A stretch of 64,000 nucleotides of DNA from contig NZ_BJZT01000014.1 in assembly GCF_007992175.1 (NCBI RefSeq), forward strand, positions 1 through 64,000, in the 5' to 3' direction. Positions 1-8,355 of this stretch are shown here, in pieces; positions within the stretch are counted from its first letter, which is position 1, and every line of letters begins with the position of its first letter. A model generated the notes under the pieces. It was not told the origin of the DNA. It was given only the letters and a program-made list of their open reading frames with translations, and did no database searches. The position numbers and the translations under genes are program-made. This DNA is from Methylobacterium haplocladii. Its GTDB lineage: Bacteria; Pseudomonadota; Alphaproteobacteria; Rhizobiales; Beijerinckiaceae.

Positions 1-89
1 AGCTAGGTACGAGCTTTCGATAGGTTGTCCATCCGGTCTGAACCGAGGACGCTGGAGTTGCGACGCTTCAGCCTTCCCGGAGAGACTGG

Positions 90-380
90 ATGAACATCCA
101 TCAGAATGCGCGACTGTCGCCGTCCGGTCGAGAGCGGTTGGTGCGGCTGGCGAGGAGCGGGCTCACTCCCAGAACGGTGGCCGAGACGATGGGCGTGTGC
201 GCCAAGACGGTGCGCAAGTGGATGGCTCGCTTCGCGGCCGAAGGCGTGGCCGGACCGCAGGATCGCTCGTCGCGGCCCCACTGCCTGCATCGGCCGACCC
301 CGGCAGAGACACAGGCGGCGATCGCGCGCCTGCGCCGCCAGCGCCTGCTGCACTGGCCCAGACGTGATAGTGAGTGCTGA
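90..380 (+). pseudogene. IS481-type transposase, N-terminal stump
   Basis: The 96-codon frame starts like IS481-family transposases: an N-terminal block with NARLSP, then a helix-turn-helix with GLTPRTVAETMGV and VRKWMARF, then the DRSSRPH segment. The family protein is about 300 residues or more with a DDE catalytic domain; here the frame stops right after the HTH and linker (RLRRQRLL), so the catalytic domain is missing. The coding frame of the downstream hybrid kinase is open through the same DNA in another frame, so the insertion was truncated right at the kinase. I see no clear terminal inverted repeat in the 89 bases upstream. Family call from motif recognition; no activity is expected. 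Confidence 0.7.
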
Positions 381-3300
381 CAATGATGGGCTGGCCTATT
401 TGCAGCGATCGAGCGACGCTTTGGCGCGGGTGGACGTGGCTGGCGAGAGCGTATTGAAGTTCAGGAACGAAGACCTGGTCGACGCTGCTGCGCTGTTTGC
501 AGGCCTCGGCGAAGTCCGTTCGCTTGCGCGCAATGTCGATTGGTCGACAACCCCCCTGGGGCCGACGGCAGGTTGGTCGCCAGCGCTCCGGATCATGGTG
601 CGGTCGATCTTCGACTCGCCGTTCCCGATCTGCCTCTGGTCAGGCCCGCATTACGCCCTGATCTACAACGACCCCTACCGCAGGATCCTGGCTGCCAAGC
701 ACCCTGCAGCTCTCGGGCAACCCGGCTCCAGCGTCTGGGCCGAAATCTGGGACGAGCTTCAACCTCAGTTCGACGGCGTTCGCGCGGGTGGCGCGCCAGT
801 CTCCTTCGAGGACGCTCCGTTCGTCATGGCGCGGCTCGACGGCGGCGGCACGGAGACTGCCTGGTTCAACTATTCGCTGTCCGCCCTGCGCGACGAAGAC
901 GGCAGCGTCGCTGCGGTTCTCAACATCACGCCCGAAACGACGGCACGCGTCGTTCTCGAGCGCCGTCTGACCGAGGAGCAGACGGCGCTGGCGATGAGCG
1001 AAGAACGCCTTCGCCTCGCCGTCGACAATGCGGATGTCGGCCTTTGGGACGTTGACGTGGTCGAGGATCGCTTGTCCTGGTCTACCCGCACCAAGGCGAT
1101 GTTCGGCATTTCCGCCGAGGTCCCGGTGAGCATGGACGACTTCTACGCCGGGCTTCATCCCGACGATCGCGAAGCGACCACGGCGGCCTATCTCGGCGCG
1201 GCCGATCCGGACCGTCGCGCTCTCTACGATGTCGAATATCGGACGATCGGCAAAGAGGACGGTATCGAGCGCTGGGTGGCCGCCAAGGGTCGTGGCGTGT
1301 TCGACGCAACCGGGCGCTGCCTGCGGGTCACGGGAACGACGCTGGAGATCACGACGCGAAAGGCTGCGGAGATCCGGCGCAGCGTCCTCGTCGATCTGAC
1401 CCAGGCCATCCGCGACCTGAATGAACCGGCCGACATCGCCCATGCCACCGCCGAAATTCTCGGCCGCACGCTGGGCAGCAGCCGGGTGGGATACGCCGCC
1501 ATCGATCACGACGCCGAGACGCTTCACGTCGACCGGGATTGGACGGCACCAGGCGTGGAGACGCTTGCGGGCGTGCTGTCGCTGCGGGACTACGGCTCCT
1601 TCGTCGACAACCTGAAACGCGGCGAATTCATCGTCATCGACGACGTCCGCGCCGATCCGCGAACCGCCGGGCCGGCAGCCGACGCGCTCGAAGGCAAGGG
1701 CAGCCGGGCTTTCGTGAATATGCCGGTCCTCGAGCAGGGACGGCTCGTCGCCGTGTTCTTCGTCAACCACGGCCGGAAACGGAACTGGAGCGAGGGCGAC
1801 CTCACGCTGATCCGGGACGTCGCAGACCGCACGCGGAATGCCGTCGAGCGCGCGCGCGGAGAGCATGCTTTGCGCGAGAGCGAGGCGCAGTTGCGCGAAC
1901 TGAACGAAACCCTGGAGGCTCAAGTCGCGGCGCGCTCGGCGGAACGTGATCGCTTGTGGAACCTCTCCCAGGACATGCTGGCGCGGGCCGACTACACCGG
2001 CATGATGTCGGCGGTCAGTCCGGCCTGGACGCGGGTGCTCGGCTGGACCGAGCGCGAGTTGCTTTCGCGGGGCTACGCGACCTTCATGCATCCCGACGAT
2101 GAGCCTCCGACGCTCAAAGCGATCGGGCGCATGGCGGAAACCGGTCGGCCCACCCGCTTCGAGAACCGCATCGGCACCAGCGACGGCGACTGGAAATCCA
2201 TCGAGTGGACCGTCGCCCCGGAGCGGGACGGCGTGAACTTCATCGCCGTCGGACGCGACCTGAGCGCGGCCAAGGCGCGCGAGGCGGAGCTCGCGACGGC
2301 GCAGGAGGCGTTGCGGCAATCGCAGAAGATGGAGGCCGTGGGCCAGTTGACCGGCGGCCTCGCGCACGACTTCAACAACCTGCTCGCGGGCATCTCCGGC
2401 TCCCTGGAGCTGATGCAGACGCGGATGAGCCAGGGGCGGCTCAACGACGTGGACCGCTACATGGCGGCCGCGCAGGGGGCCGCGAAGCGCGCCGCGGCCT
2501 TGACCCATCGCCTGCTGGCCTTTTCGCGGCGGCAGACCCTCGACCCTCGACCGACCGACGCGAACCGGCTGGTCACGGGCATGCAGGAGCTGGTGCAGCG
2601 CACGGTCGGCCCGCAGATCACCATCGAGGTCGTCGGGGCGTCGGGTGCCTGGCCGGCCCTGGTCGATCCCTCTCAGCTCGAGAACGCCCTGCTCAATCTG
2701 TGCATCAACGCCCGCGACGCTATGCCGGACGGCGGCCAGATCACCATCGAGACCGCCAACAAGTGGCTCGACGAACGGGCGGGCCGCCAGCAGGACGTGC
2801 CGGAAGGGCAATACCTGACCCTGAGCGTCACCGACACCGGCACGGGCATGCCGCCGGAGGTGATCGAGCGGGTGTTCGAGCCGTTCTTCACCACCAAGCC
2901 GCTCGGCGAAGGCACGGGCCTCGGCCTGTCGATGATCTACGGGTTCGCCCAGCAATCCGGCGGACAGGTGCGGATCTACTCGGAGGTCGGCAAGGGAACG
3001 ACGGTCTCGATCTATCTGCCGCGCCACGACGGCGAGCTCGACGCGGAAGAGATCCACGCCGCGCCCGCAGCGCTGCCGCGTTCCGAGCAGGGCGAGACCG
3101 TCCTGGTCGTAGACGACGAGCCCACCGTGCGCATGCTGGTCACCGACATCCTCGAGGATCTCGGCTACACCGCCATCGAGGCGGCCGACAGCGCCGCGGG
3201 CCTGAAGGTGCTTCAGTCCGACGTGCGCATCGATCTTCTCGTGACCGATGTCGGGCTGCCCGGCGGCATGAACGGCCGTCAGATGGCGGATGCCGCGCGC

Positions 3301-3489
3301 GTCTCCCGGCCGGATCTCCTGGTGCTGTTCATCACGGGCTATGCCGAGAATGCCGTGCTCGGGAACGGCCATCTCGCACCGGGCATGGCGGTTATGACTA
3401 AGCCGTTCGCGGTCGAGGCGATGGCAGCCCGTATCCGCTCAATGATCGAGGCGTCTCGGGTCGAGCCGCTCAGGCGGCGAAGGGTGTAG
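370..3489 (+). CDS. Hybrid sensor histidine kinase (PAS-PAS-GAF-PAS-HisKA-HATPase-REC)
   Basis: Cytosolic hybrid kinase of about 1039 residues if GTG 370 is used. The frame is open further upstream through the transposase stump, and GTG 430/436 are equally possible; no good ribosome site separates them. Order: a PAS-like sensor (DWSTTPLGP and FPICLWSGPHYALIYND), a second PAS (LAVDNADVGLWDVD), a GAF domain (about 340-490), a third PAS (about 525-640), then HisKA with phospho-acceptor His near residue 666 (GLAHDFNNL), HATPase (NARDAMPDGG, GTGLGLSM) and a C-terminal receiver with Asp near 960 (LLVTDVGLPGG). No transmembrane segment is seen, so the signal is probably cytoplasmic. The GAF-to-receiver part is closely similar to the next kinase. 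Substrate and partner are unknown. Confidence 0.85.
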   Translation: MSADNDGLAYLQRSSDALARVDVAGESVLKFRNEDLVDAAALFAGLGEVRSLARNVDWSTTPLGPTAGWSPALRIMVRSIFDSPFPICLWSGPHYALIYNDPYRRILAAKHPAALGQPGSSVWAEIWDELQPQFDGVRAGGAPVSFEDAPFVMARLDGGGTETAWFNYSLSALRDEDGSVAAVLNITPETTARVVLERRLTEEQTALAMSEERLRLAVDNADVGLWDVDVVEDRLSWSTRTKAMFGISAEVPVSMDDFYAGLHPDDREATTAAYLGAADPDRRALYDVEYRTIGKEDGIERWVAAKGRGVFDATGRCLRVTGTTLEITTRKAAEIRRSVLVDLTQAIRDLNEPADIAHATAEILGRTLGSSRVGYAAIDHDAETLHVDRDWTAPGVETLAGVLSLRDYGSFVDNLKRGEFIVIDDVRADPRTAGPAADALEGKGSRAFVNMPVLEQGRLVAVFFVNHGRKRNWSEGDLTLIRDVADRTRNAVERARGEHALRESEAQLRELNETLEAQVAARSAERDRLWNLSQDMLARADYTGMMSAVSPAWTRVLGWTERELLSRGYATFMHPDDEPPTLKAIGRMAETGRPTRFENRIGTSDGDWKSIEWTVAPERDGVNFIAVGRDLSAAKAREAELATAQEALRQSQKMEAVGQLTGGLAHDFNNLLAGISGSLELMQTRMSQGRLNDVDRYMAAAQGAAKRAAALTHRLLAFSRRQTLDPRPTDANRLVTGMQELVQRTVGPQITIEVVGASGAWPALVDPSQLENALLNLCINARDAMPDGGQITIETANKWLDERAGRQQDVPEGQYLTLSVTDTGTGMPPEVIERVFEPFFTTKPLGEGTGLGLSMIYGFAQQSGGQVRIYSEVGKGTTVSIYLPRHDGELDAEEIHAAPAALPRSEQGETVLVVDDEPTVRMLVTDILEDLGYTAIEAADSAAGLKVLQSDVRIDLLVTDVGLPGGMNGRQMADAARVSRPDLLVLFITGYAENAVLGNGHLAPGMAVMTKPFAVEAMAARIRSMIEASRVEPLRRRRV

Positions 3490-3748
3490 TTGCCTCGGGC
3501 ATGCGCATCACTGCGTGCGATAAATTTTCGGCCGCCTCACCGGATGAATGACTGAGACGGGTACCAAGCGGAATGTCCGCTTTTGGCCTCGGATCCACCT
3601 TCCGCTCCCCACCCCCGGCAGCCCTTCCGACAACGACCCTTAGCTGGCTTTGAGAATGTCCGCATTGGGATAGCGCTCAGGTCTGTGTGGGACGGATCGG
3701 AGTTGACAACCTTTGACAGCGGTCGTGCTGCATGACACGGCTCGAACG

Positions 3749-3940
3749 ATGTCGAACACGCCGACCCGCAACATCGCCCTGACGCTCGAGCTCGAGGCCT
3801 ACATCAAGGCACAGGTGGCGAGCGGCCACTACGGCAATGCCAGCGAGGTCGTTCGCGCCGGCTTGCGGCTTCTCATCGAGCGCGACCAGGCCGTTTCCCG
3901 CCCGCGCATCATGGACAACCACGAGCGTCCGACCCGATGA
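3749..3940 (+). CDS. ParD-like ribbon-helix-helix antitoxin, no toxin partner
   Basis: 63 residues from ATG 3749. The body reads like ParD antitoxins: an N-terminal beta strand (TRNIALTLELE) and the helices ending GHYGNASEVVRAGLRLLIERD. ParD proteins are about 80-90 residues, and here the C-terminal toxin-binding tail is short and ends in an unrelated basic stretch (NHERPTR). No ParE-like gene follows. Its TGA overlaps the ATG of the next kinase by four bases (ATGA), so the two are probably translationally coupled. It may be a degraded antitoxin or an RHH regulator recruited to the kinase gene. The frame could also start at 3713, but family length favours 3749. Confidence 0.7.
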   Translation: MSNTPTRNIALTLELEAYIKAQVASGHYGNASEVVRAGLRLLIERDQAVSRPRIMDNHERPTR

Positions 3941-6900
3941 GCACGGGCGCGTCTGACATGCCCATGCCCCACGACTTGCAGTCCGACATCAGTGCCATCG
4001 AGAGCATCGAGGCGGTCCCGTCGATCCTGGAGGTCGTCTGCCGGACTACTGGTATGGGGTTCGCTGCGGTCGCCCGCGTGACCGAGGACCGCTGGGTTGC
4101 CTGTGCCGTCAAGGACGACATCGCCTTCGGTTTGAAGCCGGGCGGCGAGTTGAAGGTCGAGACCACCATCTGCCGCGAGGTCCGGCAGGACAGCGCCGTG
4201 GTCGTCATCGACCACGCGTCCATAAACGAGGCCTATCGCACGAACCCGACACCGGTCCTGTACGGCTTCGAGAGCTACGTTTCGATGCCCATCGTCCTGT
4301 CGGACGGGACGTTCTTCGGCACGCTCTGCGCCATCGACCCCCGGCCGGCACGGGTGAACACGCCCGAGACGCTCGGCATGTTCAAGATGTTCGCGGAGAT
4401 AATCGCCTTTCACCTCGACGCGCACCGGCGCATCAGGCTCAGCACCGAGGAGCGTGACCGCTTCCGCGAACTCTTCGCCCAGTCGCCGACATTCATGACA
4501 GTCCTGCGCGGCAGGGAGCACCGGTTCGAACTGGCCAATCCAGGCTACATGAAGCTCATCGGCCACCGGGACGTTCTCGGCCGAACCGTCGCCGAAGCTC
4601 TGCCCGACGCGGTCGAGCAAGGCTTCCTGACCATCCTGGACGGCGTCTACGACAGCGGCGAGGCGCAGACGATCTACGGCATCCGCTACGCCGTGCAGGC
4701 CGTGGCAGGCGGGCCCTATGACGAGCGCTTCGTCGATGTCGTCTATCAACCGATCAGAGATCTGAACGGCGCGGTCAACGGCATCTTCATCGAGGGCTCG
4801 GACGTCACCGACCGCGTGAAGGCCGAGAGACGTCGTTCGGCCCTGGCGCAGCTCACGGAGCGGCTGAGCGAGCTCTCGGGCACGGACGAGATCGCGTTCG
4901 CATCGTCGCAGATCCTCGGCGAGACACTCGTCGTCAGCCGGGTCGGTTACGGCACCATCGACCACGACGCCGAGACGCTCCATGTCGAGCGGGACTGGAA
5001 CGCGCCAGGTGTCGAGACGCTCGCAGGTGATCTGCCACTGCGCGCCTACGGGTCGTTCGTCGACAGCATGAAACGCGGCGAACTCATCAGCATCGCCGAT
5101 GTCGCACTGGACGAGCGAACGGCGGAGGCGGTGGCCGCCATCACGGCCCTGAGCGCCCAGGCCTTCGTGAACGTGCCGGTGATCGAGCGTGGCCGGCTCG
5201 TGGCCATGCTGTACGTCAACCATGCCGAGGTGAGGGCTTGGCCGGCGGAAGATCTCGCCTTCATCCGAGAGGTTGCAGCCCGGACGCGTGTGGCCGTCGA
5301 GCGGAGCCGCAACGAGGCGGACTTGCGCGATCTCAACACCGATCTCGAGCGCAAGGTCGCCGAACGCTCACGCGAGCGGACGCTGACCTGGCAGGTCAGC
5401 CCCGACCTGATGTCTATCATCGCGTCAAACGGGGTCTTCGAGGCGACGAACCCAGCCTGGACCGCGACCCTCGGCTGGAGCGCGGATGAGCTGCGCACCC
5501 AATACGAGGATCTCGTTCATCCGGAGGACCGCGCACCGAGCGCAGCCATCTTCGTAGAAGCCTTGCGCGGCGCGCCGGTGTTGAACTTCGAGAACCGCTA
5601 TCGCCACAAGGATGGGGATTACCGCTGGTTGTCCTGGGTCGCGGTTGCAGAAAACGGCAAGCTGTTCTGCAGCGCGCGGGACATCACCGAGCAGAAGAAG
5701 CGTGCCGAAGCGCTGCATCTCTACGAAAACATCATCGAGTCGGGTGCCTCGCCGATTTGCGCGTTCGACACCGATTACCGCCTGATCGCCTTCAACAAGG
5801 CCCACAGCGACGAGTTCTTCCGTATCTCTGCTTATCGCGTGCGGATCGGGGATGTCTTCCCCGACCTATTCCCTCCCGATCAGGCCCCGGTCATGCGTGG
5901 CCTCATGTCCCGAGCCTTGCTGGGTGAGACCTTCGATGTCGTCGAGGAGTTCGGCGATCCCGACATCGCCAAGCCCTACTGGGAGGTCTTCTACAGCCCG
6001 CTCAGGGATGCGGATGGACGGATCGTCGGCGCTTTCCATTTCGCCCAGGACATCACCGATCGGGTGCGGACGCAGGCCGACTTGGAGACGGCGCAGGAAG
6101 CTCTACGCCAGTCGCAGAAGATGGAGGCCGTGGGTCAGTTGACCGGCGGCCTCGCTCACGACTTCAACAACCTGCTCGCCGGCATCTCGGGTTCGCTGGA
6201 ATTGATGCAGACTCGGATGCAGCAGGGTCGGTTGACGGATGTCGATCGCTACATGACGGCAGCCCAGGGTGCTGCGAAACGCGCCGCCGCCCTGACGCAC
6301 CGCCTCCTCGCCTTCTCCCGCCGCCAGACCCTCGATCCGAAGCCGACAGACGTGAACCGACTTGTCTCCGGCATGCATGAGTTGATCCAGCGCACAGTCG
6401 GGCCGGCCATCCCTGTCGAGGTGGTCGGGGCGTCCGGGGTCTGGCCGGCGCTGGTCGATGCATCCCAGCTCGAGAATGCCCTTCTCAACCTCTGCATCAA
6501 CGCGCGCGATGCCATGCCCGACGGCGGGCGCATCACCATTGAGACAGCGAACAAGTGGCTCGACGAACGCGCTGCCCGTCAGCAGGACATACCGGAGGGA
6601 CAGTACCTGACCTTGAGCGTGACGGATACCGGCACCGGCATGTCGCCGGAGGTGATCGCGCGGGTGTTCGAGCCGTTCTTCACCACCAAGCCGCTCGGCG
6701 AGGGCACGGGCCTGGGTTTGAGCATGATCTACGGCTTCGCCCAGCAGTCCGGCGGACAGGTGCGGATCTATTCGGAGATCGAAAAAGGCACGACTGTTTC
6801 GATCTACCTGCCGCGCCACTACGGGGAGATCGATGCGGACGACAGCCACGTCGTACTCGCGACGCTTCCGCGCTCCGAGCAGGGTGAGACGGTGCTGATC

Positions 6901-7266
6901 GTCGATGATGAGCCCACCGTGCGCATGCTCGTCACCGACATCCTGGAGGACCTCGGCTACACCGCGATCGAGGCGGGCGACAGCGTCGCGGGTCTCAAGG
7001 TTCTGCAGTCGGACGTGCGCATCGACCTGCTGGTGACCGACGTGGGCCTCCCCGGCGGCATGAACGGCCGGCAGATGGCGGACGCCGCGCGGGTTTCGCG
7101 GCCGGACCTCAAGGTCTTGTTCATCACCGGCTACGCGGAGAACTCGGTCCTCGGCAACGGACACCTCGCCCCCGGCATGGCCGTCATGACAAAGCCGTTC
7201 GCAGTCGAGACGATGGGTGCCCGTATCCGCTCGCTGATCGAGGCATCACGCGCCGCGCCCGCATAG
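3937..7266 (+). CDS. Hybrid sensor histidine kinase (GAF-PAS-GAF-PAS-PAS-HisKA-HATPase-REC)
   Basis: 1109 residues. An N-terminal GAF (about 15-165; YVSMPIVLSDGTFFGTLCAID), a PAS (about 180-285), a second GAF (about 300-455), two PAS domains (about 490-715), then HisKA with His near 741 (GLAHDFNNL), HATPase (GTGLGLSM) and a receiver with Asp near 1035 (LLVTDVGLPGG). From the second GAF onward it is a close paralogue of the preceding kinase, with identical stretches around the His box; the sensor front ends differ. The ATG overlaps the stop of the ParD-like gene, and ATG 3958 is an alternative start. No membrane segment. The receiver suggests a phosphorelay through an Hpt protein or internal regulation; none is encoded nearby. 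Confidence 0.9.
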   Translation: MSTGASDMPMPHDLQSDISAIESIEAVPSILEVVCRTTGMGFAAVARVTEDRWVACAVKDDIAFGLKPGGELKVETTICREVRQDSAVVVIDHASINEAYRTNPTPVLYGFESYVSMPIVLSDGTFFGTLCAIDPRPARVNTPETLGMFKMFAEIIAFHLDAHRRIRLSTEERDRFRELFAQSPTFMTVLRGREHRFELANPGYMKLIGHRDVLGRTVAEALPDAVEQGFLTILDGVYDSGEAQTIYGIRYAVQAVAGGPYDERFVDVVYQPIRDLNGAVNGIFIEGSDVTDRVKAERRRSALAQLTERLSELSGTDEIAFASSQILGETLVVSRVGYGTIDHDAETLHVERDWNAPGVETLAGDLPLRAYGSFVDSMKRGELISIADVALDERTAEAVAAITALSAQAFVNVPVIERGRLVAMLYVNHAEVRAWPAEDLAFIREVAARTRVAVERSRNEADLRDLNTDLERKVAERSRERTLTWQVSPDLMSIIASNGVFEATNPAWTATLGWSADELRTQYEDLVHPEDRAPSAAIFVEALRGAPVLNFENRYRHKDGDYRWLSWVAVAENGKLFCSARDITEQKKRAEALHLYENIIESGASPICAFDTDYRLIAFNKAHSDEFFRISAYRVRIGDVFPDLFPPDQAPVMRGLMSRALLGETFDVVEEFGDPDIAKPYWEVFYSPLRDADGRIVGAFHFAQDITDRVRTQADLETAQEALRQSQKMEAVGQLTGGLAHDFNNLLAGISGSLELMQTRMQQGRLTDVDRYMTAAQGAAKRAAALTHRLLAFSRRQTLDPKPTDVNRLVSGMHELIQRTVGPAIPVEVVGASGVWPALVDASQLENALLNLCINARDAMPDGGRITIETANKWLDERAARQQDIPEGQYLTLSVTDTGTGMSPEVIARVFEPFFTTKPLGEGTGLGLSMIYGFAQQSGGQVRIYSEIEKGTTVSIYLPRHYGEIDADDSHVVLATLPRSEQGETVLIVDDEPTVRMLVTDILEDLGYTAIEAGDSVAGLKVLQSDVRIDLLVTDVGLPGGMNGRQMADAARVSRPDLKVLFITGYAENSVLGNGHLAPGMAVMTKPFAVETMGARIRSLIEASRAAPA

Positions 7267-7871
7267 CCCAGCGAGGCTCCGGGAAATATTACCGGTGAAC
7301 ATCTGCTTTCGAGAACCAATACGGCTGACCGGTACGATGGGGTTGGGTCGGAGCCACAAAGTCCGCTCCAGGACGAAGAATCTAGGTCTGTTCTCCACCC
7401 ATCTCTGTCAACACCTTGCCGGCGCCTATGTCTGCTTCGGTGCAGGTCGTCGGCCGGCTCGGATGACCGATATGGGCGCGACGCGGCCTGCCGGATCTGG
7501 CCGAAGCTGACGGGCCGCTTCAAGGCACGCAGAAAGAGGGAACAGACGTCGAGACAACGGTTGGTGTCGAGAACCTTCCTTCCATCGCGAGATCCGCTCT
7601 CAGGCTACGTCGCCCGACCCACAACGCACGATACCGCTTCGCCAATTACGCGGAGTTGACCGAGCCTTTTGCAGCCGCACCACGCCTTCGAACTCCGCGG
7701 GGATCCCATCCGCGTCGTAGCCGGTCGCGAGCACGAATGGGATGCTGCTGTCCTGCAGGTTCGCCGCCGCTTCGCACGCGACAACTGACATTCTTCTCGC
7801 TTGACGGCGCCAACGATCGGCCCAGACTTCCTCCCTGTATCAAGAATAATTCCGATCGGACGGAGGAGAGC
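7267..7871. other. Intergenic region of about 600 bp with a gene remnant
   Basis: Between the second kinase and the molybdenum hydroxylase genes. Apart from the response-regulator remnant listed separately I find no convincing gene: the short open frames here have no family features. GGAGGA just before 7872 is the ribosome site of the next gene. Confidence 0.5.
7600..7791 (-). pseudogene. Receiver-domain (CheY-like) response regulator, C-terminal remnant
   Basis: On the minus strand the frame reads IPFVLATGYDADGIPAEFEG followed by VVRLQK. That is the beta4-beta5 end of the short stand-alone receivers common in Rhizobiales, where the conserved Lys is followed by PF and a final helix. After the Lys the frame goes wrong; an adjacent frame recovers a helix-like LAKRYRALW, so at least one frameshift is present. 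The N-terminal half with the phospho-acceptor Asp is absent. It lies just downstream of two hybrid kinases and may be the relic of a partner regulator. Confidence 0.5.
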
Positions 7872-8342
7872 ATGGGCCAATCGCATTCTATGACCATCAA
7901 CGGCCGCTCGCTCGACGTGCGCCTGGACGATCCCGACACACCGCTTCTCTACGTGCTGCGCAACGAAGTCGGTCTACGCGGGCCGCGCTTCGGCTGCGGG
8001 CTCGGGCAGTGCGGCGCCTGCACGGTCCATGTCGACGGTCAGATCGTGCGCTCCTGTGTGACGCCACTCTCGTCGCTGAAGCCCGAGTCGAAGATCGTCA
8101 CCCTCGAAGGCCTCGGCACGCCGGAGGCTCCGCATCCCGTCCAGGCGGCCTTCGTCGAAGAGCAGGCGGCCCAGTGCGGCTACTGTATCAACGGCATGAT
8201 CATGACCTCTGCGGCTTTCCTCAACGACAAGCCGAAGCCGAGCGAGGCCGAGATCCGCCAGGCGCTCGCCGGCAATCTCTGTCGATGTGGCACCCACGCC
8301 CGGATCGTGCGCGCCGTCCAGCGCGCCGCGACCAGCCTTTGA
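7872..8342 (+). CDS. (2Fe-2S)-binding subunit of an isoquinoline-1-oxidoreductase-type molybdenum hydroxylase
   Basis: 156 residues from ATG 7872, preceded by GGAGGA. It carries the two [2Fe-2S] modules of xanthine dehydrogenase-family small subunits: plant-ferredoxin-type Cys42, Cys47, Cys50 and Cys62 (CGLGQCGAC), then the four-helix module with Cys102, Cys105, Cys137 and Cys139 (CGYC, CRC). It passes electrons from the molybdenum centre of the large subunit, whose gene begins 13 bases downstream. Length is normal. The oxidised substrate (N-heterocycle, nicotinate-like or aldehyde) cannot be read from the sequence. No FAD subunit or cytochrome c gene is adjacent, so the electron acceptor is unknown. 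Confidence 0.92.
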   Translation: MGQSHSMTINGRSLDVRLDDPDTPLLYVLRNEVGLRGPRFGCGLGQCGACTVHVDGQIVRSCVTPLSSLKPESKIVTLEGLGTPEAPHPVQAAFVEEQAAQCGYCINGMIMTSAAFLNDKPKPSEAEIRQALAGNLCRCGTHARIVRAVQRAATSL

Positions 8343-8355
8343 GCGGGAGGGGTTC

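Noticed and set aside
640-3372. Minus-strand open frame of about 910 codons opposite the first hybrid kinase
   Set aside because: Arg/Gly/Asp-rich, no domain, fully antisense to a kinase with all motifs; long shadow frames are common in high-GC DNA.
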